64,000 nt of DNA, taken from NCBI RefSeq assembly GCF_024347315.1, contig NZ_AP025461.1, positions 682,001-746,000 on the forward strand, given 5' to 3'. This document shows positions 26,278 to 36,040 of this stretch, piece by piece. The DNA is from Vibrio atlanticus (GTDB lineage: Bacteria; Pseudomonadota; Gammaproteobacteria; Enterobacterales; Vibrionaceae). The translations under genes were made by a program, and so were the position numbers. Every line of letters begins with the position of its first letter. The first letter of the stretch is position 1. Under the pieces are notes generated by a model that worked only from the letters and a program-made list of their open reading frames with translations, was not told the DNA's origin and made no database searches.

Positions 26278-27645
26278 ATGAATTCGGTAAAACGAAAAGG
26301 TACTTTCTACACCCTTAAAAGTGATAAGAAGCCACGCAAAGGCTCTGAACCTAAGATTATCCTTACGAGCTTCTTAGGTGTTCTTATCCCCTCAGCAATC
26401 TTGCTGACGCTGCCTGTGTTCTCGGTGACAGGGCTAAGCTTTACGGATGCACTGTTTACTGCCACGTCAGCGATCAGTGTGACAGGTTTAGGTGTTGTCG
26501 ATACTGGTCAGCACTTCACCTTGGCAGGTAAAATCTTACTGATGTTCTTGATGCAAGTTGGTGGGTTAGGGCAGATGACTCTGTCTGCGGTACTGCTCTA
26601 TATGTTTGGTGTCCGATTAAGCCTTAAACAACAAGCATTGGCAAAAGAAGCACTTGGACAAGATCGTAAGATTAATCTCCGTAAATTAGTTAAGAAGATC
26701 ATTATCTTTGCGTTGGTGGCGGAGTTTGTCGGTTTTGTATTGCTCTGTTTCCGTTGGGTTCCAGAAATGGGATGGGCAACGGGAAGCTTTTATGCACTCT
26801 TTCACGCTATATCTGCATTCAATAACGCAGGTTTCGCGCTGTTCTCAGACAGTATGATGAGTTTTGTTGATGATCCTTTGGTGATCTTTACCTTAGCGGG
26901 CTTGTTCATCTTTGGTGGACTTGGTTTTACAGTCGTCGGCGACTTATCGAGTAACTGGCGTAAAGGTTTCCAACATCTGCACTTACATAGCAAGATTATG
27001 CTAACGGCGACACCGACGTTATTGTTGGTGGGCACGGTGATGTTTTGGTTGTTGGAGAGAAATAACTCAGCGACGATGGAGGGCTTGTCGACACAAGGGC
27101 AATGGCTAGCGGCATTTTTCCAGTCTGCGAGTGCTCGTACCGCTGGTTTCAATAGTGTCGATTTGTCTCAATATACGCAACCGGCATTATTGGTGATGAT
27201 AGTACTGATGTTGATTGGTGCTGGTTCGACTTCCACTGGTGGTGGTATTAAGGTCTCGACTTTCGCGGTTGCGTTTGTTGCAACTTGGACATTCTTGCGT
27301 CAGAAAAAGCATGTCGTGATGTTTAAGCGCACCGTGACTTGGCAAGCGGTAACAAAGTCATTGGCCATTATTGTGGTCAGTGGAGCGCTATTAACCACCG
27401 CGATGTTTTTGTTAATGCTCACTGAGCAAGCCGCGTTTGACCGCGTGATGTTTGAAGTGATTTCTGCTTTTGCAACCGTCGGTCTAACAGCGGGACTCAC
27501 TGCAAATCTCACTGAGCCGGGCAAATACATTATGATTGTGGTGATGGTAATCGGACGTATTGGTCCTCTCACTTTGGCGTACATGTTAGCTCGTCCAGAA
27601 CCTTCGTTGTTGAAATACCCAGAAGATACGGTGCTAACAGGTTAA
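26278..27645 (+). CDS. ktrB: Na+-dependent-type K+ transporter subunit KtrB
   Basis: 455-residue SKT-superfamily membrane pore made of four M1-P-M2 repeats. The four selectivity-filter loops are visible, each with its key Gly: SAISVTGLGVVD (near 66), AFNNAGFALFSD (near 180), SARTAGFNSVDLS (near 285) and SAFATVGLTAGLT (near 397). The flexible mid-pore segment GAGSTSTGGGIKVST in M2 of the third repeat is the typical KtrB gate. An extended basic N-terminus (KRKGTFYTLKSDKKPRKG) precedes the first helix. The natural hairpin downstream is interrupted by an insertion sequence. Confidence 0.95.
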   Translation: MNSVKRKGTFYTLKSDKKPRKGSEPKIILTSFLGVLIPSAILLTLPVFSVTGLSFTDALFTATSAISVTGLGVVDTGQHFTLAGKILLMFLMQVGGLGQMTLSAVLLYMFGVRLSLKQQALAKEALGQDRKINLRKLVKKIIIFALVAEFVGFVLLCFRWVPEMGWATGSFYALFHAISAFNNAGFALFSDSMMSFVDDPLVIFTLAGLFIFGGLGFTVVGDLSSNWRKGFQHLHLHSKIMLTATPTLLLVGTVMFWLLERNNSATMEGLSTQGQWLAAFFQSASARTAGFNSVDLSQYTQPALLVMIVLMLIGAGSTSTGGGIKVSTFAVAFVATWTFLRQKKHVVMFKRTVTWQAVTKSLAIIVVSGALLTTAMFLLMLTEQAAFDRVMFEVISAFATVGLTAGLTANLTEPGKYIMIVVMVIGRIGPLTLAYMLARPEPSLLKYPEDTVLTG

Positions 27646-27727
27646 TAAGGTTAACAGGCTAAGTTAACCCTTCTTGTTAGTGCGTTAGAAAAACAAAGCC
27701 AGCGAATATGCCTGTCTCTTATACACA

Positions 27728-27758
27728 AATCCCTAAGCCACGCTTGGGGATTTTTTTT
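27728..27758 (+). terminator. Intrinsic terminator inside the left end of the IS
   Basis: AATCCCTAAGC (27728-27738) pairs with GCTTGGGGATT (27742-27752), with one G-T wobble and the loop CAC, and runs into eight T. It lies between the IS end and the transposase start, so it stops transcription entering from ktrB. Confidence 0.88.
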
Positions 27759-27814
27759 GAACTATTTTTAGGTTTCATGATCTGATCATCTAAGCAATGA
27801 CAAGGATGATTATC

Positions 27815-29191
27815 ATGACCTATATAGAGCCAACCCTTTGGGCACAAAAACAGTTCGGTCAAGCCCACCTTAATGACCCTAGACGCACTCAAAGACTCGT
27901 TGCTCTCGCAGCCTCACTGGCCGAGCAACCTGGCGTACCCGTCTCGAAACTCATTATCTCCCCTGCTGAAATGGAAGGGGCTTATCGCTTCATCCGTAAT
28001 GAGCAAATCAAAGCAGAAGATATCGCAGAAGCGGGTTTTTATGTCACTGCACAAGAAGCATTAGAGCAACAGACACTTCTTGCCTTAGAAGACACCACTT
28101 CTCTCAGTTACTCCCATCGCAGCATTCGAGATGAACTCGGGCACTCCAATCAAGGTAATCGACATCGCGCCATGTTCGTACACTCAACCTTACTTTTTGC
28201 TCCCGACACTCAATCTGTTATTGGTTTAATTGAACAACAGCGCTGGACTCGTGATATAGAAAAGCGAGGTCAAAGGCACCAGCATGCGACTCGACCATAC
28301 AAAGAGAAAGAAAGTTATAAGTGGGAACAAGCCTCTCGCCATGTCGCTGAGCGACTTGGCGATAAAATTTCGGATGTCATTTCTGTGTGCGATAGAGAAG
28401 CCGACCTATTTGAATACCTCACTTACAAGCGAGAGCAACAACAAAGGTTCCTCGTTCGCTCAATGCAAAGCCGCTGTATTGAAGAGCATGATAATCGTCT
28501 TTATAGCTATGCCTCTACCCTGTTATCAGCCGGAGAGAAAGTGCTCGAAATACCGCAAAAAGGCGGTCGTAAAGCTCGCAAGGCTCATTTAGATATCAAA
28601 TATGCCCCCGTGACACTCAAGTCTCCTGCTAACAAGAAAGAGTTCGATAACATTCCGCTTTACTACGTGGGATGTATAGAACAAGGAGAGAGTGGTAATA
28701 AGCTCGCATGGCACTTACTGACTTCAGAGCCGATAACGAGCAAGGAAGAGGCACTCAAAATCGTCAGTTATTATGAGCGGCGCTGGCTAATAGAAGATTT
28801 TCATAAAGTCTGGAAAAGTGAAGGGACTGAAGTTGAGCAACTGAGAATGCAAAGTAAGGATAACTTAGAAAGGCTCAGCGTCGTTTTGGCTTTTATCGCG
28901 ACTCGGTTACTCCAGTTGAGGTTTATGAATGAATCAGACGAGTTATCTAAGAGCAGTTGTGAGCAGGTATTAAAAGGCAAAGCGTGGAAGTTAATGTGGC
29001 TCAAGTTGGAGAGCAAAAAACTACCGAAAGAAGCGCCTAATATATCATGGGCTTACAACGGTATTGCTCGGTTAGGTGGCTGGAAGAATACCAAGCGAAC
29101 AGGTCGCGCTTCTATAAAGGCGTTATGGCAAGGATGGCTTAGGTTACAAACCATCCTTGAAGGGTATGAACTCGCTAAGTCTCTTGATTAA
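27815..29191 (+). CDS. IS4-family transposase, IS50 group
   Basis: 458-residue DDE transposase closely following the Tn5 layout. LNDPRRTQRLVALAASLA and EMEGAYRFIRN lie in the N-terminal DNA-binding part. The catalytic Asp is in LALEDTTSLSYSH, the second in ISVCDREADLFEYL, and the Glu in the Y-R-E-K signature YYERRWLIEDFHKVWKSEG. The C-terminal dimerisation part has WAYNGIARLGGWKNTKRTG. ATG at 27815 is preferred (AAGGA 8 bases upstream; length matches Tn5), with two earlier in-frame ATGs at 27797 and 27806. All catalytic residues are present. Confidence 0.92.
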   Translation: MTYIEPTLWAQKQFGQAHLNDPRRTQRLVALAASLAEQPGVPVSKLIISPAEMEGAYRFIRNEQIKAEDIAEAGFYVTAQEALEQQTLLALEDTTSLSYSHRSIRDELGHSNQGNRHRAMFVHSTLLFAPDTQSVIGLIEQQRWTRDIEKRGQRHQHATRPYKEKESYKWEQASRHVAERLGDKISDVISVCDREADLFEYLTYKREQQQRFLVRSMQSRCIEEHDNRLYSYASTLLSAGEKVLEIPQKGGRKARKAHLDIKYAPVTLKSPANKKEFDNIPLYYVGCIEQGESGNKLAWHLLTSEPITSKEEALKIVSYYERRWLIEDFHKVWKSEGTEVEQLRMQSKDNLERLSVVLAFIATRLLQLRFMNESDELSKSSCEQVLKGKAWKLMWLKLESKKLPKEAPNISWAYNGIARLGGWKNTKRTGRASIKALWQGWLRLQTILEGYELAKSLD

Positions 29192-29264
29192 CCAGACTTG
29201 TGATCAAGAGACAGGCGAATATGCTGGCTTTGTTGGTATAGGTGCCGCACTAATTTCTTAGCAC

Positions 29265-30407
29265 TTAGCCTTCGAACATTTCCATATATTCTTCGTAGCC
29301 TTCCTCAGCCAATTTATCTGCTGGGATAAAGCGCATAGCGGCTGAATTCATGCAGTAGCGTAAACCTGTTGGCTTTGGACCATCTTTAAATACATGCCCT
29401 AGGTGAGAGTCACCAAATTTACTACGAACCTCTGTTCTTGGGTAAAGCAGCTTGTAGTCAGTAGTTGTTACCACATAAGCTTCGCTGATTGGTTGTGCAA
29501 AGCTTGGCCAACCTGTACCTGACTTGTATTTGTCTTTTGAAGAGAACAAAGGTTCACCCGTTACGATATCAACGTAAATACCTTCTTGCTTGTTATCCCA
29601 GTATTTGTTGTCAAATGGGCGCTCTGTTGCGTCGTCTTGTGTGACATCGTATTGCAGTGAAGTTAGAGATGCTTTGATCTCTGCATCAGACGGCTTGGTG
29701 TATGTTTTAGCATTAGCTGTCGCATTTTTGCCATCGATGATTTGGCGGATCGTTTTCGGATTTTCTTTTCTATCATCACCGAAGATTTTATCTAGGTATT
29801 GATCACGACCAGAAGCGTAGCGGTAGTAGTTATAACGAACCTTGCTCTTCTTGTAATAATCTTGATGGTAATCTTCTGCTGGCCAGAATTTTTCAAACTT
29901 AATCAGTTCTGTTTTTAATGGTTCACCAAAGATTTGAGCCTTATCGATTTCCATCATGAAGTTCTGAGCGATGTCTTTTTGCTCCTGGTTATGATAGAAA
30001 ACAGCAGGTCGATATTGTGGACCTCTGTCAACGAATGAACCTTTGTCATCAGTTGGGTCGATGTGTCTGAAGAATTGGTCAAGCACCTGTTCGTAGCTAA
30101 CCACATCAGGGTTGTAAGTCACGTTGATCACTTCGATGTGACCAGACTTACCTGATGAAACTTGTTTATAGGTTGGATTCTCTAATTCGCCACCAGAATA
30201 TCCTGAGACAACATCCGAGACTCCTGTCAGCTTCTCCAGATCGGATTCTGTACACCAAAAACAACCACCAGCCAGTGTCGCTATTTCGCTCTTACCTGAG
30301 TTAGCCGTTTTATCCATTGTATTGGCAGTGCCAGTCTGGCTCACAAACAGCGAAATCAGTGGTAGCGCAACCACGAGTGATACCAATATTTTAGATAATT
30401 TATTCAT
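29265..30407 (-). CDS. msrAB: Exported bifunctional methionine sulfoxide reductase MsrA-MsrB
   Basis: 380 residues. A signal/anchor peptide ([28 protein letters not shown]) directs it to the periplasm. The MsrA domain (about 40-200) has the [14 protein letters not shown] active site reducing Met-S-sulfoxide, with [16 protein letters not shown] and EDYHQDYY. The MsrB domain (about 245-375) has [18 protein letters not shown] and [11 protein letters not shown] with the catalytic Cys for the R epimer. The CxxC zinc pairs of many MsrB are absent. ATG 30407 follows GAGGTATCT. It repairs oxidised envelope proteins. Now convergent with the IS; formerly with ktrB. Confidence 0.95.
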   Translation of the reverse strand: MNKLSKILVSLVVALPLISLFVSQTGTANTMDKTANSGKSEIATLAGGCFWCTESDLEKLTGVSDVVSGYSGGELENPTYKQVSSGKSGHIEVINVTYNPDVVSYEQVLDQFFRHIDPTDDKGSFVDRGPQYRPAVFYHNQEQKDIAQNFMMEIDKAQIFGEPLKTELIKFEKFWPAEDYHQDYYKKSKVRYNYYRYASGRDQYLDKIFGDDRKENPKTIRQIIDGKNATANAKTYTKPSDAEIKASLTSLQYDVTQDDATERPFDNKYWDNKQEGIYVDIVTGEPLFSSKDKYKSGTGWPSFAQPISEAYVVTTTDYKLLYPRTEVRSKFGDSHLGHVFKDGPKPTGLRYCMNSAAMRFIPADKLAEEGYEEYMEMFEG

Positions 30408-30603
30408 AGATACCTCATCTTGACGTCTTTTCATTCGATTTTGAATGTACGAATAGAGACAGGGTTTAGATGGAAAAAATTACACTATTCATGAAAAAAA
30501 TATCTCAAACAGAAAATCTTGCTCATAAATGCTGCCAGTAGTAGGGTGTCCATTATTGATATAATAGATAATGATGGCGGTTTCCGTACATCTAAGGAAC
30601 AAC

Positions 30604-31002
30604 ATGCAAGCAGAAGTTAAATGGGTCGAAGGCTTTAAATTCCTAGGTCAATCTCAATCAGGTCACTCTGTCGTTATGGATGGCAGTGGCGGTGCTACCG
30701 CGCCAAGCCCTATGGAAATGGTGCTAATGGCTGCTGGCGGTTGTAGCTCTGTTGATGTGGTTGATGGCTTGAAATCTGCAGGCCAAAACATCATGGGCTG
30801 TAATGCAAAGCTTGAAACCACACGTCGTGAAACGGCGCCAAAAATCTTTACTGTGATTAATATTCACTTTGAAGTGTCGGGTGAAAATCTTGATCCTGAG
30901 TTGGTTGCTAAGGTCTGTGCGGATTCATTAGAAAAATACTGTTCAGTATGCTTAATGCTGGGTGCTGGTGTAGAGATGACCCACAGCTGGGAAATAGTCT
31001 AG
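30604..31002 (+). CDS. OsmC-family protein (YhfA-like)
   Basis: 132-residue thiol-dependent peroxidase fold. The two reactive cysteines are visible in MAAGGCSSVDVVDGLK (near 47) and EKYCSVCLMLG (near 110), with GATAPSPMEMVLMA between strands, the typical OsmC/YhfA core. Members reduce organic or lipid hydroperoxides; the physiological substrate of YhfA is not known. ATG 30604 follows AAGGAAC; an in-frame ATG at 30571 lacks a ribosome site. Next to msrAB, divergent from it, suggesting a small oxidative-repair neighbourhood. Confidence 0.9.
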   Translation: MQAEVKWVEGFKFLGQSQSGHSVVMDGSGGATAPSPMEMVLMAAGGCSSVDVVDGLKSAGQNIMGCNAKLETTRRETAPKIFTVINIHFEVSGENLDPELVAKVCADSLEKYCSVCLMLGAGVEMTHSWEIV

Positions 31003-31087
31003 TCTCTGATTGTACAGCTTGGCGGTAGACTGATTTTTACGGCTTCTACTTATAGCTGACGGCATATGGGGAGAGCCTGATAAAGAA

Positions 31088-31125
31088 AAGGGCGGAGCAC
31101 TTGAAAGTGCTCCGCCCTTATTATT
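31088..31125. terminator. Bidirectional intrinsic terminator between osmC-like gene and ompA
   Basis: AAGGGCGGAGCACT pairs with AGTGCTCCGCCCTT around the loop TGAA (31088-31119), with A-rich and T-rich flanks on the two sides. Confidence 0.92.
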
Positions 31126-31145
31126 TTAATTAAGGTAGAGTGCTA

Positions 31146-32207
31146 TTATTCAGCAGTTTCTACGATAACTTCTTCCATTTGCGCTTTTTCTTGGTATTCG
31201 AAGCTTGGGATCGTTGCGTCAACACGACGGTTTTGCGCACGACCTTCAGCTGTAGCGTTTGATGCTACAGGGTTTTCTTCCCCTTCACCTGAAGCTGCAA
31301 TGCGGTCAGCTGCAATGCCCTGCTCTTCAATGTATGCGGCTACAGCAGCAGCACGCTTCTTAGAGATCATCATGTTGTACTCTGCCGCACCTGTTGAATC
31401 AGTGTGACCAACAACATTAACTGATGATTGAGGGTGAGCTTGCAGTACTTCAACTAATGGCATTAATGCAGATTTGCCTTCTGAAGATAATTCAGTGCTG
31501 TTTGTCTCAAACATACCTTGAGAGAAGCTTTCAGTTTTCGCTTTAGTAACCACAACTTCTTCTTCAACAACAATGACTTCTGGTTCGGCAATTGGCTCTG
31601 CAGGAGCCTGTGTTATAACGGCTGCAGAAGCGGCTGCTGCTGAAGCCGTTGTGTTACCTGTACCAAAGTTGTAGCTAAGGCCAACGGTAACAAGGTTAGA
31701 GTTTAAGTCTTGCACGAATTTATCATCGAAATCATCGAAGTATTGATATTCAACACGCAGTGCCCAGTCTTCAGCAAATTGCTTTTCAGCACCGATACCA
31801 AGAGACAATACTACGTCATCTTCGTCATCGTGCATGATGTAAGCCGGGCCGGCTTTGAAGAAGATATCAAACTCTTGTTTAATCGCTAGTCGATACATTG
31901 GGCTCAAAGAAATGGCTACGATAGAATCGCTGTATCTTTGAGTCGCTCCGTTGTTGTTAAAGCTGGTGTCATAATCACCTAAGTAATCTGCATTCAATTC
32001 TAGAGCAATGTTATCGGTAAAATTGTAACCACCGTAAACACCACCCGCAACTGAATCATCTTCACAGTCAACGTTGTCGACACAAGCGCTATCTAGCCAC
32101 CCCATTCCGACTTTCGCACCCACATAAGTGGTTGCAGCAATTGAGGGAGCAGCAGCGAAGCCTGAAGCTGCGATCACAGCACACATGATTTTTGAAAGTT
32201 TTTTCAT
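31146..32207 (-). CDS. ompA: OmpA-family outer membrane protein
   Basis: 353 residues. A signal peptide ends SIAATTYVGAKVG (cleavage near residue 24). An eight-strand beta-barrel (about 25-185) is followed by an Ala/Glu/Val-rich hinge (ASAAAASAAVITQAPAEPIAEPEVIVVEEE) and a periplasmic OmpA_C peptidoglycan-binding domain (about 225-330) with VVGHTDSTGAAEYNMMISKKRAAAVAAYI and AEGRAQNRRVDATI, including the Asp and Arg that hold meso-diaminopimelate. An acidic tail (EYQEKAQMEEVIVETAE) follows. An outer-membrane structural and surface protein; Cys pair CVDNVDC in the first loop. Confidence 0.93.
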   Translation of the reverse strand: MKKLSKIMCAVIAASGFAAAPSIAATTYVGAKVGMGWLDSACVDNVDCEDDSVAGGVYGGYNFTDNIALELNADYLGDYDTSFNNNGATQRYSDSIVAISLSPMYRLAIKQEFDIFFKAGPAYIMHDDEDDVVLSLGIGAEKQFAEDWALRVEYQYFDDFDDKFVQDLNSNLVTVGLSYNFGTGNTTASAAAASAAVITQAPAEPIAEPEVIVVEEEVVVTKAKTESFSQGMFETNSTELSSEGKSALMPLVEVLQAHPQSSVNVVGHTDSTGAAEYNMMISKKRAAAVAAYIEEQGIAADRIAASGEGEENPVASNATAEGRAQNRRVDATIPSFEYQEKAQMEEVIVETAE

Positions 32208-32452
32208 AATCTTATCCTTGGATTAATTTTTATTGTTATCTGAACTGGCCTTTAAAGCGAAAACTTACCGGATGGGACACTGCAAAAGTAAGTAAATCAA
32301 GGAGTTGATTCAGGCAGAACCTTTTCCAGAACTGTTAATACATTGTTAGTCTGATTGCTTATGAGAGTCAATGTGATTGTTGGGATTTATATTTTTCAAG
32401 GTGCTATTTATAACTTTTTTGTCGAACAATTGCTGTCTCAAATGTTGGAAAC

Positions 32453-32500
32453 GACGAAACCTCGTATCATTTTTACGTGATGCGAGGTTTCATTTTTTAT
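32453..32500 (+). terminator. Plus-strand terminator upstream of ompA (possible small-RNA 3' end)
   Basis: GAAACCTCGTATCA pairs with TGATGCGAGGTTTC (one G-T) around TTTTTACG and is followed by ATTTTTTAT, so it acts on plus-strand transcripts. Both flanking genes (ompA on the left, phnX on the right) are on the minus strand. A short plus-strand transcript starting within 32208-32450 would explain it. The rest of this 350-base gap should hold the ompA promoter; nothing else was recognised. Confidence 0.7.
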
Positions 32501-32558
32501 GTGCTCGGATTATTTGGTTACATAGCCTAAATTGCAGGCGTTAGAGGAGGTATAGCCG

Positions 32559-33377
32559 TTATGGGCGTTCACCGGCTAACAAACGTTTTTCAATGTCTGC
32601 AATGACGCCTGGTAGATCTGCGATGGTATCGATCAGGTAGTGCGGGTTTGATTTGTTTAGCTTCACGCTTGCTTTTTCTCGCGCAGCAGCAAGTGTCGCT
32701 TCGTCGGCATCCACATATTCTTGGTAGGTTAAGCCTGCTTCGTTGCCTGATAGTACAAGGCCTACTGTCCACATGCCTGCGTTGTGGCCTTCATCGATAC
32801 CCGGTGCAGCGTCATCCACTTTCACACACGCAGCGACGTTCGTCACATCTAGGTCAATGACGTTTTTAAGTGCCATGAATGGAGCAGGGCGACCGCCTTG
32901 CGGTAAGTCGTCAGTTGCAACTACGTTGTCAGGAAGGTAACCGTAATCTGCTGCAACTGGAATTAGTACGTCCATCACCTCTCGTGGGTAACCAGAACAA
33001 GAGCCGATTTTTACGTTCTTTTCTTTTAAGTTATTCACGACTTCAATCGCGTTTAAAATGGGTGCTGCGTGGTCTGCTACTTTTGCTTTCTGAAGAGGCA
33101 TGAATGCCGCGTAGATCGCATCAACGTCTTCACTGGTCATCGAGCGCCCGAATTGAGCATTCCAACGAGCGTTAACAGCTGGGATTCGACCAACTGCTTG
33201 GATGTGGTCCCATTTGCCGATCCCCATGGGTTCTCGCGCTTCTGCTAAGTCGATATCAAAGTCGAAACCTTGTCTGAATGCTTCAACGAAAATACTGGTT
33301 GGAGCAAATGATCCAAAATCAACGATAGTGCCAGCCCAGTCAAAGATAACCGCTTGGATAGGTGATGTTGTGTTCAT
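32559..33377 (-). CDS. phnX: Phosphonoacetaldehyde hydrolase (phosphonatase)
   Basis: 272-residue HAD-superfamily enzyme hydrolysing phosphonoacetaldehyde to acetaldehyde and phosphate, the C-P bond-breaking step. The nucleophile motif [18 protein letters not shown] (D-W-A-G-T near residue 12) is the PhnX form, the cap-domain Schiff-base Lys region is in [12 protein letters not shown] (near 53), motif II is [13 protein letters not shown] (near 127), and motif III is [22 protein letters not shown] (near 185). Last gene of the phnW-pbfA-phnX operon, 84 bases after pbfA. Confidence 0.96.
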   Translation of the reverse strand: MNTTSPIQAVIFDWAGTIVDFGSFAPTSIFVEAFRQGFDFDIDLAEAREPMGIGKWDHIQAVGRIPAVNARWNAQFGRSMTSEDVDAIYAAFMPLQKAKVADHAAPILNAIEVVNNLKEKNVKIGSCSGYPREVMDVLIPVAADYGYLPDNVVATDDLPQGGRPAPFMALKNVIDLDVTNVAACVKVDDAAPGIDEGHNAGMWTVGLVLSGNEAGLTYQEYVDADEATLAAAREKASVKLNKSNPHYLIDTIADLPGVIADIEKRLLAGERP

Positions 33378-33461
33378 AGTCGTGTCCTATTTCTGTTCTC
33401 TCCCGGCTCAGGTTGTTCTGGGAGATGAATGATTGTTTTAAGTTATTGGCTAAATGATGGT

Positions 33462-34901
33462 TTAAAGGTATTCAAAGTCTTTACAGACTTTCGCTATCGC
33501 TTTTTCGAATACAGACAGAGCGACTTCTAGTTCGCTACGGCTGATGAGCAATGGTGGGCTTAACTGAATCACGTTACCTTGTGACACCTTAAAGCTCAGG
33601 CCATCGTTCAGGCATTGGTAAAGTACTGCTTCTGCTTCATCGAAAGCTCGGGTTTTGGTGATGTGGTCAGTGACCAATTCCACCCCCCAGAGCAGGCCGA
33701 TGCCGCGAACGTCACCAATGACTGGGTATTTCTCTTTCATTTGAAGCAGCTGTTCACGCACGAATACGCTGTCCGCTTGTACTTTTTCAAGTAGGTTTTC
33801 TTGCTCAATCACTTCCATGGTCGCGAGTGCTGCCGCGCAGCCAATAGGGCTTTTCTCATGGGTATAGTGACCAAGAGATACTTGCGCTGCCGTGTTGTAT
33901 TCGTCTTTGGTGACCATGGCCGCAATTGGAACTAAGCCGCCGCCGAAACCTTTACCGATACAAAGGATGTCAGGTTCGATATCAAACGCTTGGTGTGTGA
34001 ACCATTCCCCGCTTCGACCCATGCCGTTCGGAATGTCGTCGATGATCAACATGACGTTGTGCTTGTCGCAGATCTCACGGATGCGCTTCCAGTAAGCTTT
34101 GCTTGGCACTTGAACATCTGTGTTACGAACCGCTTCTGCAATGAAGGCTCCAATACCGCCTTCTTTTTCAATCACGTATTCAAGGTAATCAGCGTAGTGC
34201 ACATCACATGCGGTCTCGTTCCCATCGCCTGAGTTTTGCCCGCGAAGCGATAAAGAGTCATTAAGCGGGAAGGCACCACGATAGGAAACCGCTGGTGGAA
34301 TACGTTCTACGCCAGCCATTAACGGCCCCATACCCTCGCGAAAACAAGCTTCACCGCCGACAGAGATTGCATCCAGTGACGCGCCATGGAATGAATCCCA
34401 TAGCGATACTACTTTGAAGTTGTTGGTGACATGTCGAGCCAGTTTGAGTGCCATGCCGATCACCGATGTACCACCGGGAGCAAACAACACGCGATTCAAA
34501 TCACCACCGCAGATCTGTGTGAGTTTTTCAGCGCAATGAACGGCCGTCTCATTGGTGAAGCGACGTGGTGAAAACGGCAATGACGCCATTTGCTGAGTCA
34601 CTTTATTGATGATGTGGGGATGACCATAGCCTAGTTGATGAACATTGTTGCCGTGAAAGTCCATGTACTTCTTGCCAGTCGCATCTTGAATGTAGATGCC
34701 TTCAGCGGTTTCAAGCGTGTCTAGGCAAGGTGTTGACATGGCTTGATGAAGAAATACGTCAGAATCGCGCTTTAACATCGCTTGAGTCGCATCATCGTTT
34801 AGCGACTCATTCCACTTTTCACGCGCTGGCGTGGTGTTCACATCGCCTTCACTTCGAAAGTGTGTGGCCTTTAGAACAGGCTCTTGATTGGTCCTCGTCA
34901 T
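33462..34901 (-). CDS. pbfA: PbfA: (R)-1-hydroxy-2-aminoethylphosphonate ammonia-lyase
   Basis: 479-residue fold-type I PLP enzyme of the class III aminotransferase family. The PLP lysine is in DILCIGKGFGGGLVP (near 310), the cofactor Asp in MLIIDDIPNGMGRSGEW (near 277), and GGTSVIGMALKLAR (near 142) binds the phosphate. A class III-type protein located between phnW and phnX fits PbfA, which I recall was described in V. splendidus as converting hydroxy-aminoethylphosphonate to phosphonoacetaldehyde plus ammonia, feeding PhnX. Its start overlaps the phnW stop (TAATG), implying coupled translation. Older annotations would call it aspartate aminotransferase family protein. Confidence 0.85.
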   Translation of the reverse strand: MTRTNQEPVLKATHFRSEGDVNTTPAREKWNESLNDDATQAMLKRDSDVFLHQAMSTPCLDTLETAEGIYIQDATGKKYMDFHGNNVHQLGYGHPHIINKVTQQMASLPFSPRRFTNETAVHCAEKLTQICGGDLNRVLFAPGGTSVIGMALKLARHVTNNFKVVSLWDSFHGASLDAISVGGEACFREGMGPLMAGVERIPPAVSYRGAFPLNDSLSLRGQNSGDGNETACDVHYADYLEYVIEKEGGIGAFIAEAVRNTDVQVPSKAYWKRIREICDKHNVMLIIDDIPNGMGRSGEWFTHQAFDIEPDILCIGKGFGGGLVPIAAMVTKDEYNTAAQVSLGHYTHEKSPIGCAAALATMEVIEQENLLEKVQADSVFVREQLLQMKEKYPVIGDVRGIGLLWGVELVTDHITKTRAFDEAEAVLYQCLNDGLSFKVSQGNVIQLSPPLLISRSELEVALSVFEKAIAKVCKDFEYL

Positions 34902-36010
34902 TATTTGATGTCCCAGTACATAGCGTTTTTTACTGCGCCAATGAGAGCTTCAATGTCTGACGGATACACTTCACCAATGTTACCGATACGAAAGCAGTCT
35001 GCGTTTGAAACCTTGCCCGGGTAAATCACAAACCCTTGTTGTTTTAAACGGTCATAGAATTCCTTGAATTGGTAATCGCTATGAGTTGGAGAATAGAAAG
35101 AGGTGATGATAGGTGAATGAAGGTCATCATTAAGCAGTGGTTCAAAGCCAAGAGAACGCATGCCGGCAACCAATGTAGTTTGGTTGGTTTGGTAGCGACT
35201 ATGACGAGCTTTGATGCCGCCTTCTTGCTCCAATTCAAGTAGAGCTTGATAGAAAGCGCGCACCGTATGAGTCGGGGAGGTGAAGCGCCATTTACCGTGG
35301 TTGCTTTCCATGCAGTGCCATTGGTCAAACAGATCAAGGCTTAATGAGCGAGCTTGGCCTTTGCACTTTTCCAGTTCTGATTGCTTAGCAATAACAAAGC
35401 CGAACCCGGGGACGCCTTGAATGCATTTGTTTGCTGAGCTGATCATGTAGTCGATGCCTAAGTCAGCAATATCCATAGGGATGCCACCAAAACTCGACAT
35501 AGCATCAAGAATGACGGTTTTGTTGTGCTGTTTTGCCAATTTGGCAATCTCTTCAATTGGATTCAGCATGCCAGTAGTGGTTTCACAGTGGACAATCGCC
35601 ACGTGAGTAATGTCTGAATCCATGGTCAATGCCGTTTCCATTTCGTTGAAGTCAGGCTGTGATGTTTCACCTGGGGAAACGACATGGCATGGAATGTTTA
35701 AATATTCTGCGATTTGAGCAATACGAGCACCATACGCACCGTTATCGACAACAAGAAGCTTACCGCTGTTAGAGATAACGCTACCGATTGTTGCTTCAAC
35801 TGAAGCAGTCCCGCTGCCTTGCATTAATACACTTGTATATCCCGCTTGCTTAGTCGCTAAAGTCACAAGCTTGCTACGAATCACTTCAACCACGTCTTTG
35901 TTGTATTCATCATCCCAAGTACACCAATCTTTTAGCATCGCTTGGCGAACGGTTTCAGAAGTAGATAAAGGACCCGGTGTCAGCAGTAAGTATTCGTTTC
36001 TCATGTTCAA
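34901..36010 (-). CDS. phnW: 2-aminoethylphosphonate:pyruvate transaminase
   Basis: 369-residue class V aminotransferase forming phosphonoacetaldehyde and alanine from 2-aminoethylphosphonate. Visible are [28 protein letters not shown] at the N-terminus (phosphonate-binding region), [15 protein letters not shown] (near 64), [39 protein letters not shown] with the PLP Lys in SANKC (near 194), and the C-terminal [17 protein letters not shown]. First gene of the minus-strand phosphonate operon, about 20 bases downstream of a candidate PhnR operator. Confidence 0.96.
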   Translation of the reverse strand: MNMRNEYLLLTPGPLSTSETVRQAMLKDWCTWDDEYNKDVVEVIRSKLVTLATKQAGYTSVLMQGSGTASVEATIGSVISNSGKLLVVDNGAYGARIAQIAEYLNIPCHVVSPGETSQPDFNEMETALTMDSDITHVAIVHCETTTGMLNPIEEIAKLAKQHNKTVILDAMSSFGGIPMDIADLGIDYMISSANKCIQGVPGFGFVIAKQSELEKCKGQARSLSLDLFDQWHCMESNHGKWRFTSPTHTVRAFYQALLELEQEGGIKARHSRYQTNQTTLVAGMRSLGFEPLLNDDLHSPIITSFYSPTHSDYQFKEFYDRLKQQGFVIYPGKVSNADCFRIGNIGEVYPSDIEALIGAVKNAMYWDIK

Positions 36011-36028
36011 TTCTCGTGATTTGCATTT

Positions 36029-36040
36029 TGGACTATACCA
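36029..36040. promoter_or_regulatory. Candidate PhnR operator upstream of phnW
   Basis: TGGACTATACCA, a two-base variant of the palindrome TGGTATATACCA found before the ABC ATPase gene; 19 bases upstream of the phnW start. Confidence 0.5.

Larger units (their letters stand above)
27712..29214 (+). mobile_element. IS50/Tn5-like insertion sequence (IS4 family), complete
   Basis: A 1503-bp element with terminal CTGTCTCTTATACACAAAT on the left and, reading inward from the right, CTGTCTCTTGATCACAAGT. The two ends share CTGTCTCTT and then diverge exactly as the outside and inside ends of IS50 do. The flanking 10-mer GCGAATATGC is repeated directly (27702-27711 and 29215-29224). The single transposase gene is intact, so the copy may be active. 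It sits in the loop of an inverted repeat downstream of ktrB. Confidence 0.93.
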
